This document shows, piece by piece, positions 42,598 to 51,413 of a stretch of DNA of 64,000 nucleotides (positions within the stretch are counted from its first letter, which is position 1; the number at the start of each line of letters is the position of its first letter). A program made the translations under genes and the position numbers. The notes under the pieces were generated by a model. It was given only the letters and a program-made list of their open reading frames with translations, did not search any database and was not told the DNA's origin. The DNA is from JADFOI01 sp965218935 (GTDB lineage: Bacteria > Acidobacteriota > UBA6911 > RPQK01 > JADFOI01): assembly GCA_965218935.1 (NCBI GenBank), contig CBDCMH010000005.1, positions 1 to 64,000 of the forward strand. The letters run 5' to 3'.

Positions 42598-43398
42598 ATG
42601 AAAGCACGACTGCTGGACATGGGAACGGTGAAGGAACTGCGCTGTGAGAGTATCTACCATGCGGTGACTTCCTGCATGGAACAGGACAGTGAGCCTGTCC
42701 TCTCGATAGTCCATCCTCGGTCCACCTATGTTTCTATCGGCTGTTCTCAAGAGCTGGAGAAGGAAGTCGACCTGGCCTATTGTGAGGATCACCAGTACGA
42801 CGTGTTCCGGCGTGATGTGCAGGGAGGGGCTTTCCTGTGGGACAACGATCAGCTGATCTTCCACCTCATTTGGCCCATCGCTTCTTCCGAACCCTTGGGT
42901 CTTCCAGTCAACTTGCAGGATCGATTCGCCGTTCTCTCCAAGCCACCGATCCTGGCCTACCAAGACTCTGGCATTTCCGCCACCTTCCAGCCCGCAAATG
43001 ACATCTATGTGCGGGGTAAGAAGATAGGGGGAATGATCAGCGGAGAGATTGAAGGAGGCGTGGTCGTGGCAGGAAGCATGATGTTTGATTTTGACGCCCA
43101 CACCATGTCCCAGGTTCTGAGGGTTCCCGGTGAGACCATGCGGAATCAGGGTGTGGATTCTTCCAATGGTGAGATGACCTCCATGAAACAGGAGTTGGGT
43201 TCTGTCCCTAAGTTTGAAGACGTGGCTGAGGCACTTCTCGCTGCATTCGAGGAAGTGTGTCATCTCGAACTCATTCCGTCCATGCCCACCATGCAGGAAA
43301 TGGATGCGATTTATGGTTGGGACAAGAGACTGGCCAGCCAGGAGTGGCTCCACCGCATCAAACGAAGTGACAATGGAGACAGAGGAGGCGTGCGTTGA
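42598..43398 (+). CDS. Lipoate-protein ligase A-like protein, first of three
   Basis: 266 residues of the LplA/LipB-like fold. The RRDVQGGAFLWDNDQL loop corresponds to RRxxGGG; NDIYVRGKKIGG carries the catalytic-type Lys (K141/K142). It attaches lipoate or octanoate to a carrier through an adenylate. sHdr loci encode dedicated ligases for LbpA. The GGA instead of GGG suggests altered substrate handling. It lies one gene upstream of dsrE and two of lbpA. Confidence 0.8.
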   Translation: MKARLLDMGTVKELRCESIYHAVTSCMEQDSEPVLSIVHPRSTYVSIGCSQELEKEVDLAYCEDHQYDVFRRDVQGGAFLWDNDQLIFHLIWPIASSEPLGLPVNLQDRFAVLSKPPILAYQDSGISATFQPANDIYVRGKKIGGMISGEIEGGVVVAGSMMFDFDAHTMSQVLRVPGETMRNQGVDSSNGEMTSMKQELGSVPKFEDVAEALLAAFEEVCHLELIPSMPTMQEMDAIYGWDKRLASQEWLHRIKRSDNGDRGGVR

Positions 43399-43440
43399 AG
43401 AAAGCCCCTGCCAAGAATCTTGAGAAGTTAAAGAGGATCT

Positions 43441-43815
43441 ATGGCTGAGGAAAGCAAAACCTTGATTTTTGTCACTCATGGTCCGGAGGAACGGCAACGT
43501 TGTGCGACGCCCTTTTACATGGCCACTATAGCGGCGGCCATGGACAGTGAGGCCCGTATCGTTTTTCAGATTGACGGCGTGCTGCTTATGAAAAAGGGGG
43601 TGGCCAACAGTCTGGAAGCCCTGGAAGGGGGAAAGCCGATCATTGACTTTATCCAGGAAGCCAAAGAGGCGGGAGTGGAACTCTACTGCTGTTCCGCTGC
43701 CCTGCAGCTTCATGGCATGACCCAGGAGGATCTGATCGAAGAAAGCGATGGCGTGATCGGTGCTGCCTGGATGATGGAGCAGGCTGAGGAAGCCAACGTG
43801 GTTCTGACTTATTAA
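43441..43815 (+). CDS. DsrE-family sulfurtransferase
   Basis: 124 residues with an AGAGGA Shine-Dalgarno. The DsrE fold is shown by TLIFVTHGPEERQRCATPFY, ARIVFQIDGVLLMKKGVANS and the sulfur-binding region GVELYCCSAALQLHGM (C83, C84). It resembles the DsrE3-type proteins of shdr operons, which receive sulfur from TusA. A third Cys (C21) is present. It follows the ligase and precedes lbpA, the expected relay order. Confidence 0.83.
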   Translation: MAEESKTLIFVTHGPEERQRCATPFYMATIAAAMDSEARIVFQIDGVLLMKKGVANSLEALEGGKPIIDFIQEAKEAGVELYCCSAALQLHGMTQEDLIEESDGVIGAAWMMEQAEEANVVLTY

Positions 43816-43841
43816 CCGCAGCGAAGCGAGGGGAAAACCCT

Positions 43842-44303
43842 ATGGCGGAAGTGAAAAACTGTCTCTTACCCGATGATTTGTACTACAGCGTGGAAAACAG
43901 CCTCTGGGTACGGGATCTGGAGGATGGAACCGCCGAAATAGGGATGACCGACATCGCCCAGACTCTGGCAGGCGCAGTACTTCACTGCACCGCTAAGAAA
44001 GTAGGCAAGACCGTGAAAAAAGGGAAGAGTCTCGCCACCGTGGAATCGGGGAAATGGGTGGGTCCCGTGAGATCTCCGTTTACCGGCGAGATCGTGGCCG
44101 TGAACGAGGAAGTGGCCAAAGATCCACCGCTGTTGAATCGAAGCCCCTACAAGAAAGGCTGGATCGTTCGAATCAAGCCTGAGAATATAGCTGCTGATCT
44201 ATCCGAACTCGTGCAGGGTGAAGCCGCCCTGAAAAGTTTTGAACAATATCTGGCGGAGAAGGACCTCGGAGAATGTATTCACTGTGAGGGATTTGATGGG
44301 TGA
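43842..44303 (+). CDS. lbpA: Lipoate-binding protein LbpA (GcvH-like), first copy
   Basis: 153 residues. Lipoyl-domain beta-hairpin with the modifiable K71 in TVESGKWVGPVRSPFTGEIV; GcvH-like AEIGMTDIAQTLAGAVLHCT. In sulfur oxidisers LbpA carries the substrate sulfur on dihydrolipoate to the sHdr complex. It has an extra C-terminal tail with two Cys (ECIHCEGFDG) not seen in ordinary GcvH, possibly a metal or persulfide site. No gcvP or gcvT is nearby, which argues against glycine cleavage. Confidence 0.88.
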   Translation: MAEVKNCLLPDDLYYSVENSLWVRDLEDGTAEIGMTDIAQTLAGAVLHCTAKKVGKTVKKGKSLATVESGKWVGPVRSPFTGEIVAVNEEVAKDPPLLNRSPYKKGWIVRIKPENIAADLSELVQGEAALKSFEQYLAEKDLGECIHCEGFDG

Positions 44304-44613
44304 TCAGTCCGTTCTGCTGAGGGTGTTCACACACCCGGCTTGTTCCGGATGCGTGACCGCAGTCGAATGGGCCTGGAGGCTAAAAAAGGGCAATCCCAAC
44401 GGGATAGAGCTTCGAACCGTCAGCCTGGAGAATAAAGAGGGATTGGATGAGGCTCATGCTGGGAACGTGAAAACCATTCCTACCCTTATTCTTTCCAGAA
44501 ACGGCCAAGAGTTGGAACGGATTGTCGGGTCTCCCCAGCCGGACCAGCTTGAGGAGTGGTTAAGTGTCGCCGAGTCGAAGACATTGGAAAGCGCGACCCA
44601 GGAGAAGCCATGA
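44296..44613 (+). CDS. Thioredoxin-like protein with CSGC site
   Basis: About 105 residues from the ATG at 44296, which overlaps the lbpA stop. Active site HPACSGCVTAVEWAW and cis-Pro loop TIPTLILSRNGQE. CSGC rather than CGPC suggests a reducing or persulfide-handling role different from housekeeping thioredoxin. It is translationally coupled to both neighbours (ATGA with shdrC1), so it is a bona fide member of the operon, perhaps releasing sulfur from LbpA or keeping its dithiol reduced. The role is inferred. Confidence 0.75.
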   Translation: MGDQSVLLRVFTHPACSGCVTAVEWAWRLKKGNPNGIELRTVSLENKEGLDEAHAGNVKTIPTLILSRNGQELERIVGSPQPDQLEEWLSVAESKTLESATQEKP

Positions 44614-45332
44614 CGACGAGATCCATTTTTGCTGATGCGAAATACCAGGATGTGCCGGTCGAGGAGAAAAAGAAGCTCTTCCATGAGGTAACCGGCGACA
44701 TGCGTTGGGGAGACACCTTTTACGGTTGTTATGAATGCGGAATCTGTGTGGCGGCCTGTCCTTCAGCGCGATTCTACGATTTTAGTCCCCGCGAATTTGC
44801 CCAGGTTATGAACCGCGAAGATGTGGACACCTTTTACGAATTGCTGAATGATTCTGTCTGGGACTGTTCACAGTGCTTCTCCTGTACACGCTGTCCCCGC
44901 CAGAACAACCCCGGTCAGATCATCACCATCATGCGAGAAGTGGCTGTGCGCAATGGCCTGCAATCCGCCAAGGATGCTCTTCAGGCTTACAGTCGCATCA
45001 TTTACAAGATTATGTCCACCGGTACCCAGGTTGCTCCCGACATGCTCCAGCCTGACTTCTTCCCTGACTGGGGTCCCGATGTGGTGCAGATTTCCAAGAA
45101 TCTGGATGCCTGGCGAAGAGCGATTCCGCCAGAGACCATGCACACCACGGAACTGGCCTGGGATGTCAGCGAAAAGACAAGAATGGAGTTGTACTTGATT
45201 TGGAAAATGAGCGGCAACCTGGACATGATTGAGACTTTGGATGAAGGGCTTTTCATGATTCTCTCCGAGGTCATGGAAGAGCTGTTGGAAGAACATGGTT
45301 ATGACCTGGATGACGTCGATGTCATCGCTTAA
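44610..45332 (+). CDS. shdrC1: sHdrC1, iron-sulfur subunit
   Basis: 240 residues from ATG 44610 (ATGA overlap). Two 4Fe-4S motifs: C40YECGICVAAC50P and C86SQCFSCTRC95P. The second has CxxCxxCxxC spacing, one residue shorter than the standard last gap. HdrC-type proteins wire electrons between HdrA flavin and HdrB. First of the C1-B1-A-H-B3 set that identifies the sulfur-oxidising heterodisulfide-reductase-like complex. Cytoplasmic. Confidence 0.88.
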   Translation: MTTRSIFADAKYQDVPVEEKKKLFHEVTGDMRWGDTFYGCYECGICVAACPSARFYDFSPREFAQVMNREDVDTFYELLNDSVWDCSQCFSCTRCPRQNNPGQIITIMREVAVRNGLQSAKDALQAYSRIIYKIMSTGTQVAPDMLQPDFFPDWGPDVVQISKNLDAWRRAIPPETMHTTELAWDVSEKTRMELYLIWKMSGNLDMIETLDEGLFMILSEVMEELLEEHGYDLDDVDVIA

Positions 45333-45365
45333 CGAGGAGGGTCGAGTCACGAAAAGGAGTAGATT

Positions 45366-46574
45366 ATGGAATCGGTAGAATTGAATGTTTTAAACGAATC
45401 GCCCAAACGGGCAAAGGACCGTATCTTTGATCGGAAAGGTCATGTCCCGACCGAGCATTACAAGGAAAAGTTGCTCGATTTGGAGGCCAAAGGGGAGCTG
45501 ATCGTCCATCGCATGGACGAAAGTCATTCAGCAGTAGAAGTCGAGACCAAATACGGGCGGCCAAAGAGGATTCCCCTGGAAAACACCTGGCACCACAAGT
45601 CCTGTGGGCAGTGCGGTCACATACCCGGCTATTCCACAGCCATATTTTGGCTCCATCGAAAGTTGGGTCTGAATTACTGCGACCCGCGGGATCAGACCTC
45701 CTGTACGGCATGGAATTACTATGCCTCCTCCGCCTCGAATCCGGCCGCCCAGGCAGCCGTGGCCATTCGCAACTTCGCTCAGGCCTACCAAGACGGTTAT
45801 TTCCCAGTCATCCACTGCGGCACCAGTTATGGCCACTATAAGGAAGTTCGGGAAGAAATCATTCATCACCAGGAACTACGGGATCAAGTCCGTAAAATTA
45901 TGGACAAACTGGACAAGCCCATGGTCTTTCCTGAGGAAGTGGTCCACTATTCAGAGTGGCTTCATGTCTTGCGAGATCGGATCAAAGAAAACCAAATTTT
46001 CGATTTCAGCGACATAACGGCAACCGTGCATCCGGCTTGCCACTATCACAAGCTGGTGGTTGAAGACGCCGTTTACGACAAGGATCTGTACGATGGTCAG
46101 CGCACTGCTATTGTCAGTGCACTTGTCGAAGCGTTGGGCGCTAAAGTCGCCGACTACTCCACCTGGCATGACTGCTGCGGGTTCGGGTTCCGACACATCC
46201 TGGTCAGCCGTGACTTCTCCCGGTCATTTGCCACCATTCGAAAAATCGAGCGTATGAAAGAGGAAGCCAACCCTGACGTGACTTTAACCCATGACACCGG
46301 TTGTGTCACCACCTTGGATCAGAGCCAGTTTGCGGCCAAGGCCCATGGTCGCAATGTGGGCATTCCGGTCATGTCGGACGCCCAGTTTGCTGCTCTGGCC
46401 CTGGGGGCACATCCCTTTAAGGTCTGCCAGCTGCATTGGCACAGTGTGGATAACAGACCTCTTTTGGAAAAAATGGGAATTGACTACGACAAGGCCTGGG
46501 CTGAATTCGAAGTCCAGGTGGATCGGATCAAAGGAGGTGAAATGGAATATCTTTCCTGGGAGGACGCGGGATGA
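45366..46574 (+). CDS. shdrB1: sHdrB1, CCG-domain subunit
   Basis: 402 residues with AAAAGGAG upstream. Two CCG half-sites: C80GQCG with C105 and C113, then HPACHYHK (C225), WHDCCGFGF (C270, C271) and C313. HdrB uses such cysteines for a noncubane 4Fe-4S cluster that handles disulfides; in sHdr it is the presumed site of lipoyl-bound sulfur oxidation. The first half has extra residues relative to methanogen HdrB. It overlaps shdrA by four bases. Confidence 0.88.
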   Translation: MESVELNVLNESPKRAKDRIFDRKGHVPTEHYKEKLLDLEAKGELIVHRMDESHSAVEVETKYGRPKRIPLENTWHHKSCGQCGHIPGYSTAIFWLHRKLGLNYCDPRDQTSCTAWNYYASSASNPAAQAAVAIRNFAQAYQDGYFPVIHCGTSYGHYKEVREEIIHHQELRDQVRKIMDKLDKPMVFPEEVVHYSEWLHVLRDRIKENQIFDFSDITATVHPACHYHKLVVEDAVYDKDLYDGQRTAIVSALVEALGAKVADYSTWHDCCGFGFRHILVSRDFSRSFATIRKIERMKEEANPDVTLTHDTGCVTTLDQSQFAAKAHGRNVGIPVMSDAQFAALALGAHPFKVCQLHWHSVDNRPLLEKMGIDYDKAWAEFEVQVDRIKGGEMEYLSWEDAG

Positions 46575-47626
46575 AGCCGATATTGATCATTGGGGCGGGA
46601 CCGGCCGGCCTGGAGGCGGCACGCGGGGTGGCCGATTTAGGACATCAAGCGATCTTAATCGAGAAACTGGATGGTGTGGGGGGGGCACCTATCTCCCAAT
46701 CCTATGCCCAGTTTCTTCCCGAGGGCACAGACGCCGAGGCGGCCATGCAGGAGATGATCGACACGGTTACAGAAAATGACCTGATTGATGTTCGATCCGG
46801 TACAGTCGTTGCTGCCGCCCAAGGGGAGGCTCCGGACCTGACTATTACCTTGCAAGGGCCCAAGGATCAGGAAAAGATATCCATAGTTTCCGTGATCGTG
46901 GCAACAGGATTTCAGCACTTCGATCCCGGTCGCGAAACTCAGATGTATGGCTACTACGAGTTCGATGATGTGATTACTCTGATTGACGCTGAGAAAATGC
47001 TCAAGGCACACAAATTTGTGCGCCCCTCCACCGGAAAGCCACCCCAGAAAGTTTGTTTTATCCAGTGTGTGGGGAGCCGCGACCGTCAAATCGGTAACAA
47101 GTGGTGCTCCAAGGTTTGCTGCGGAGTGGCCTGCCAGGAAGCTATCGAAATCCGGGATCAGCTTCCCGATTGTCAGGTCTTTATTTTCTACATCGATATG
47201 CGGGTTTATGGATTCTGGGAGGACGAGGTTTATTGGAAGGCCCAGGAGGAAAAGAAAGTCAACTTCGTCCGCGGCATCGCCACGGAGGTCACCCTACGGG
47301 GTGATCAAGTGGTCATCAAAGGGGAGGACACAACCCTGGGGCGCCCCGTGGAAGTTCCCATGGACATGGTCATCCTCTCGGTGGGAATGGAACCCAGCGA
47401 AGGCACCAAAGAAATGGCCGGCATTTTCAACCTTCCCTTTGAATCACATGGATGGATCGAAACCATTGGAGGCTCCTTGAACACTGTGGCCACCAGTCGT
47501 CCCGGTATTTTTGTGGCCGGTGCCGCGGCTGGACCAGCAGATCTGGCCGACAGTATTTCAATGGGCGGTGCAGCTGCCATGAAGGCTGTTGCCTTCAATC
47601 GAAAAACCGTGCTTCAGACGACCTGA
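46571..47626 (+). CDS. shdrA: sHdrA, FAD-binding subunit
   Basis: 351 residues. FAD Rossmann motif ILIIGAGPAGLEAARGVADL and the HdrA cluster motif VCFIQCVGSRDRQIGNKWC-SKVCCGVAC (C162, C166, C179, C183, C184, C188). The C-terminus closes with the FAD motif GIFVAGAAAGPADLADSISM. It lacks the long N-terminal and ferredoxin parts of methanogen HdrA, as in known sHdrA. The flavin is unlikely to bifurcate in the normal direction; here it would gather electrons from sulfur oxidation. Confidence 0.9.
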   Translation: MKPILIIGAGPAGLEAARGVADLGHQAILIEKLDGVGGAPISQSYAQFLPEGTDAEAAMQEMIDTVTENDLIDVRSGTVVAAAQGEAPDLTITLQGPKDQEKISIVSVIVATGFQHFDPGRETQMYGYYEFDDVITLIDAEKMLKAHKFVRPSTGKPPQKVCFIQCVGSRDRQIGNKWCSKVCCGVACQEAIEIRDQLPDCQVFIFYIDMRVYGFWEDEVYWKAQEEKKVNFVRGIATEVTLRGDQVVIKGEDTTLGRPVEVPMDMVILSVGMEPSEGTKEMAGIFNLPFESHGWIETIGGSLNTVATSRPGIFVAGAAAGPADLADSISMGGAAAMKAVAFNRKTVLQTT

Positions 47627-47627
47627 A

Positions 47628-48383
47628 ATGCTTTACGACTCGCTATCCATTCCGGAAGTGGTGGATTCCGAATGCGCTCATGAATTCCTGAAAGAGGCCA
47701 CGAAACTGGCTTCCTCCGAAGAACTCGCCGACATGGGCGATCGTCTTGAAAGAAAAAGTGAATTGTTCGGAAAGTTGTTGGCGGAAGACGCGATGGATCG
47801 CTTCGATGAGGCTGACCTCAAAGCACTCCTCAACTTAATCTTTTCCCTTCGTCGAAAATCGGGGCGCCTGCTTCGTGACAACGGGCTGGATAAGATGCGC
47901 TCAGAGATCAGAGAACTGCTTTACGGAGAAGACCCTGTAAAGAGACGATTCGATCGCTTTACCACATCCATCAAGGTCTACAATGATTCTTTAGCGCCTG
48001 CTCTGGCCAGTGAACTCTTGCACTATTCCCAGCCGGAGCGTTACTGGCTTTGGACCCCTTGGATCTGGGATCCCAAAACCCAAGCGGGAGCCCTTTCTCT
48101 GGTCATTCAAGACAAGGTCGACCTGTCAGGCTCCTCCAACGGTGAAATCTATGAAAATGTGGGCAAAGCGACTACCCTGGTCGATACTCTGGGACACCAG
48201 GAGGGGTACTCGTCCATGGGGAAAGGCCTTTCCGGGACCCACGCCTTTCTTGCCTGCGTGTACACAGTCTATATGTTCGCAGTCTTTAAAATGAAACTTT
48301 CCCAGGAGTTCAATCGAATCCTTCCGGAATTGCCGGAACTCGCCAGACGGCTTCTTGGGGTCCAAAGAATGGAATCGAACTGA
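47628..48383 (+). CDS. shdrH: sHdrH (Hyp), conserved shdr-operon protein
   Basis: About 251 residues from ATG 47628, one base after the shdrA stop. No cofactor motif. Family-like segments are PERYWLWTPWIWDPKTQAGA and GKGLSGTHAFLACVYTVYMF. It stands in the position of the hypothetical protein that always follows shdrA in shdr clusters. Mostly helical; likely a structural subunit. Annotation rests on position and size. Confidence 0.75.
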   Translation: MLYDSLSIPEVVDSECAHEFLKEATKLASSEELADMGDRLERKSELFGKLLAEDAMDRFDEADLKALLNLIFSLRRKSGRLLRDNGLDKMRSEIRELLYGEDPVKRRFDRFTTSIKVYNDSLAPALASELLHYSQPERYWLWTPWIWDPKTQAGALSLVIQDKVDLSGSSNGEIYENVGKATTLVDTLGHQEGYSSMGKGLSGTHAFLACVYTVYMFAVFKMKLSQEFNRILPELPELARRLLGVQRMESN

Positions 48384-48385
48384 TT

Positions 48386-49690
48386 ATGGATATGCTCAAA
48401 AAGTCCATGAATCGTCCTGAAAAAAAGCGGCACACTTCCTATGTTCAGAAGGAGAATGTGATTCAAGAAGGTATTGATATCTCAGGGCATTGGAACAAGA
48501 TGTATGAACCTCGTGAGGTCACCAACTACGATCTCACCTATATGGACAAACTCACATCCACTCCCGGGGGGGAGTCGATGGGCTGGTGTTATCAATGCGC
48601 ACAATGCATTGGTGTGTGTCCGGTGGACAATGTGGGTGACTATGGTCCGAGAAAGATCTACGGAAAACTACAACTGGGCATGAATATCTTCGAAAGCCCT
48701 GACCTCTGGCAGTGCACCACCTGTATGAACTGCTTGCGGGTTTGTCCAAAAGAAGTGGACATGATGAAGATCATGCCGGCCGCACGCGAGGTGGCTGTGC
48801 TGGAGGGAAAGGTACCGCCAGAGCTGCAAGAGATGTTCCAGGATACAGCCGAGTACGGGAATCCCATGGGAGAATCCCCCCGCAAGCGCACCCGCTGGAC
48901 CAAGAAACTGGATTTTGAGATCAAGGATCTTTCCAAGGAATCCCAGCCTGTGGACATCCTTTGGTTTGTCGGGGACTACTACGCCTACCATGGACGAGGG
49001 AACGATGCCGCTCTAGCCATGGCCCGCGTTTTCAAAAAGCTCGAGGTGGATTTCGGTATTCTGGGCGCCGAAGAACGGTGCGACGGTGACTCCCAGCGTT
49101 TGGCCGGTGAGCCGGGGCTCTTTGAAATGTTGGCCGAGCACAACATTGAGCAGTTCAAGAAACACAAATACAACAAAATCGTGGTCAGTGGACCCCATGC
49201 CTACAATGCCATAAAGAACGAATATCCTAAGCTGGGGGGTGAATTTCCTGTGGACCACTACACCCAATTCCTGGCACCCATGCTGGACAAAATAAAACCA
49301 CTGCTGAGCAAACCTTTTGGGAAGAAAGTCACCTTCCATGACCCCTGCTACCTGGGACGTCACAATGGCGAATATGATGCCCCTCGAGAACTGCTGATGG
49401 CTATACCCGGGATCGAATTTGGTGAAATGTTCCGCTGCAAAGAACAGGGATATTGCTGCGGCGGCGGTGGTGGTGGCATGTGGCTGGATGGATACATGTC
49501 CGACCACATCACCGAGCGGCTGTCTGATAATCGTGTGAAGGAAGCCGTGGCGGTGGGAGCTGAAGTACTGGCAGTCTGCTGTCCCTATGAAGTTTCTCGT
49601 TTCGAAGATGCCGTTAAATCCACCGGGAACGAGGGTAAACTCCAGGTTCTCGATATCATCGAGATCATGGAAATGTGTATGGACGCTTAG
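48386..49690 (+). CDS. shdrB3: sHdrB3, fused HdrC-HdrB-like subunit
   Basis: 434 residues. N-terminal ferredoxin part: C68YQCAQCIGVC78P and C110TTCMNCLRVC120P. C-terminal CCG domains: HDPCYLGRHNGEYDAPR, CKEQGYCCGGGGGG and AVCCPYEVSRFEDAV. This single protein replaces separate sHdrC2 and sHdrB2 and marks the type II system, where it is paired with EtfAB as here. Its C-terminal ~320 residues are strikingly similar to the membrane EMO-like protein three genes down. Confidence 0.88.
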   Translation: MDMLKKSMNRPEKKRHTSYVQKENVIQEGIDISGHWNKMYEPREVTNYDLTYMDKLTSTPGGESMGWCYQCAQCIGVCPVDNVGDYGPRKIYGKLQLGMNIFESPDLWQCTTCMNCLRVCPKEVDMMKIMPAAREVAVLEGKVPPELQEMFQDTAEYGNPMGESPRKRTRWTKKLDFEIKDLSKESQPVDILWFVGDYYAYHGRGNDAALAMARVFKKLEVDFGILGAEERCDGDSQRLAGEPGLFEMLAEHNIEQFKKHKYNKIVVSGPHAYNAIKNEYPKLGGEFPVDHYTQFLAPMLDKIKPLLSKPFGKKVTFHDPCYLGRHNGEYDAPRELLMAIPGIEFGEMFRCKEQGYCCGGGGGGMWLDGYMSDHITERLSDNRVKEAVAVGAEVLAVCCPYEVSRFEDAVKSTGNEGKLQVLDIIEIMEMCMDA

Positions 49691-49704
49691 AGAGAGAGAG
49701 AGAG
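49689..49704 (+). promoter_or_regulatory. (AG)8 tract serving as the etfB ribosome-binding site
   Basis: Eight AG dinucleotides begin at the shdrB3 stop codon and end three bases before the etfB ATG. The purine tract can pair with anti-Shine-Dalgarno sequence. A dinucleotide repeat in this position could also slip and change etfB translation. Confidence 0.5.
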
Positions 49705-49707
49705 TCA

Positions 49708-50457
49708 ATGAAAATTGTGGTCCCCCTCAAACTGGTACCGGATCTGGTGGAAGATCTTGAAGTCGATGCCTCAGGAACACAACTGGATTACGAGTACCTG
49801 AAGATCAGATTGAACGAATTCGATGAGCATGCCTTAGAGGAAGCCCTACTGATCAAGGAATCGTCTGGTGCGGAGGTTGTTGCTCTGGCTATTGATGATG
49901 AAGAGGTGGACAAAGTACTTTATACCGCCATTGCTAAAGGAGCAGATAAAGCAGTAAAACTTACGGGCGCTGACTGGAAGGCGGACAACCATGTTCTGGG
50001 TACCCTATTTGGTCATGCAATTCAGGGGATGGGTGCCGATCTGGTATTGACGGGTGTTCAGTCCGCGGGTGACCGCGATGGCCAACTGGGCCCGATCCTG
50101 GCGGTCCACCTGGGTTGGCCTTCCATCAGTGTGGTGACCAGGGTAGAAACTTCGGGCAACGGCACCCTGATAGTAGAAAAGGAATATTCCGGAGGGATGA
50201 TGGCTGAATTCGAGGTCCAGATCCCGGCCGTCCTGGGTATCCAGGCTGCCCGCCAGATGCCGCGCTATGCGCCCGTGTCCAAAGTCAGGCAGGTACAGCA
50301 GTCCACCACCTTGGAGACCCTTCCCTGTTCGCCAGCAAGTCTCACAGCGAGTTCCAAAGTTCTCAAGATGGCACCACCTGAAAAGACGGGAGGAGCCCAG
50401 ATGCTCACTAGTGCTGCGGAAATTGTCGAAATCATGAAAGAGAAAGGGGTCCTGTGA
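49708..50457 (+). CDS. etfB: Electron transfer flavoprotein beta subunit
   Basis: 249 residues from ATG 49708 (MKIVVPLKLVPDLVEDLEVD). ETF-beta pattern: LNEFDEHALEEALLIKESSG, GADLVLTGVQSAGDRDGQLG and LGIQAARQMPRYAPVSKV. Forms a heterodimer with EtfA. In a type II shdr operon it is the proposed acceptor of electrons from the sHdr complex, in place of direct NAD reduction. It overlaps etfA by four bases. Confidence 0.92.
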   Translation: MKIVVPLKLVPDLVEDLEVDASGTQLDYEYLKIRLNEFDEHALEEALLIKESSGAEVVALAIDDEEVDKVLYTAIAKGADKAVKLTGADWKADNHVLGTLFGHAIQGMGADLVLTGVQSAGDRDGQLGPILAVHLGWPSISVVTRVETSGNGTLIVEKEYSGGMMAEFEVQIPAVLGIQAARQMPRYAPVSKVRQVQQSTTLETLPCSPASLTASSKVLKMAPPEKTGGAQMLTSAAEIVEIMKEKGVL

Positions 50458-51401
50458 TGGGCGACGTTTACGTGGTGGCCGATCACCTCAACGGCACTCT
50501 GGGCGATATCACGTTTGAAATGCTGGGACAGGCAAGAGGGGTGGCTGATCAACTGGGCGGCTCCACTGTGGCCGTTCTCATTGGCGGAAACGAGGAAATG
50601 ATCGGCCAGTTGGGTGCTGCCTCTAAAGTGATCACAGTGGCAGCCGAAGAAAACTTTAATCCTGAAACTTATTCGGCCGCTCTGAGAGCCGTAGTGGAGG
50701 CCAGGTCTCCACAGGTCGTGATGGTGGGGAATACCTCTGCGGGGATGGATTTGACCGCTGCACTGTCCGTGCAGCTGGAGCTTCCCATGGCAGCCTACTG
50801 CATGGACATCAGGGCAGGGGAGACGATTACCGCCACCAGCCAGCTTTTCGGGGGAAAGATGAAGGTTGAGACCGATCTGGGCAGTGGTCCCTGTGTGGTG
50901 ACCATGCTGGCTGGTTCTGCTCCTGTAGAAGCCGGGCGCAGCGATGACTCACCTGCAACTGAATCGATAGAGGAACCGGGAACGGATGGAAAGATTCGCT
51001 TTAAGAACTTGATGCTCCCCGAGACGGCTGACGTGGACATCACCACCCAGGACGTCTTGGTGGCGGTGGGCCGTGGCATCGGAAGCAAGGACGATGTCGA
51101 GGTGGCAGTGGAGCTTGCTGACGCGCTGGGCGCTGCGGTGGCGGCATCCCGTCCTCTTACTGACGCCGGCTGGTTACCGAAATCACGACAGGTGGGCAAA
51201 TCGGGTGTTAAGGTGAAACCAAAACTGTACTTGGCCCTGGGAATTTCTGGCGCCCCCGAACATATAGAAGGAATGAAGAGCTCTTCTACCATTATCGCTG
51301 TAAATACGGATAAGAATGCTCCCATCTTTGACGTGGCTCACTATGGCATGGTCGCCGACCTTTTTGATGTCTGTGAAGAGCTCATGGACCTCATCGGGTA
51401 G
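50454..51401 (+). CDS. etfA: Electron transfer flavoprotein alpha subunit
   Basis: 315 residues. C-terminal FAD-binding domain: VGRGIGSKDDVEVAVELADA, AASRPLTDAGWLPKSRQVGK, LYLALGISGAPEHIEGM and APIFDVAHYGMVADLFDVCE. The FAD site looks canonical. No extra ferredoxin domain, so a simple, not a fused, bifurcating type. A second Met one codon in is an equally possible start. Confidence 0.93.
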   Translation: MMGDVYVVADHLNGTLGDITFEMLGQARGVADQLGGSTVAVLIGGNEEMIGQLGAASKVITVAAEENFNPETYSAALRAVVEARSPQVVMVGNTSAGMDLTAALSVQLELPMAAYCMDIRAGETITATSQLFGGKMKVETDLGSGPCVVTMLAGSAPVEAGRSDDSPATESIEEPGTDGKIRFKNLMLPETADVDITTQDVLVAVGRGIGSKDDVEVAVELADALGAAVAASRPLTDAGWLPKSRQVGKSGVKVKPKLYLALGISGAPEHIEGMKSSSTIIAVNTDKNAPIFDVAHYGMVADLFDVCEELMDLIG

Positions 51402-51413
51402 TGAAGATCACCG

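Noticed and set aside
43842..44303. Glycine cleavage H protein
   Set aside because: No gcvP, gcvT or lpd genes near; a second similar protein lies in the same operon; context is sulfur oxidation.
45364..45869. Minus-strand and alternative-frame reading frames inside shdrB1 and its neighbours
   Set aside because: They lie wholly inside the well-supported plus-strand operon genes, and their translations lack family-like features.
44610..49690. Methanogen or sulfate-reducer heterodisulfide reductase
   Set aside because: HdrA is short, a Hyp protein follows it, B3 is fused, and LbpA, DsrE and lipoate ligases are present. This combination is the sulfur-oxidising type.
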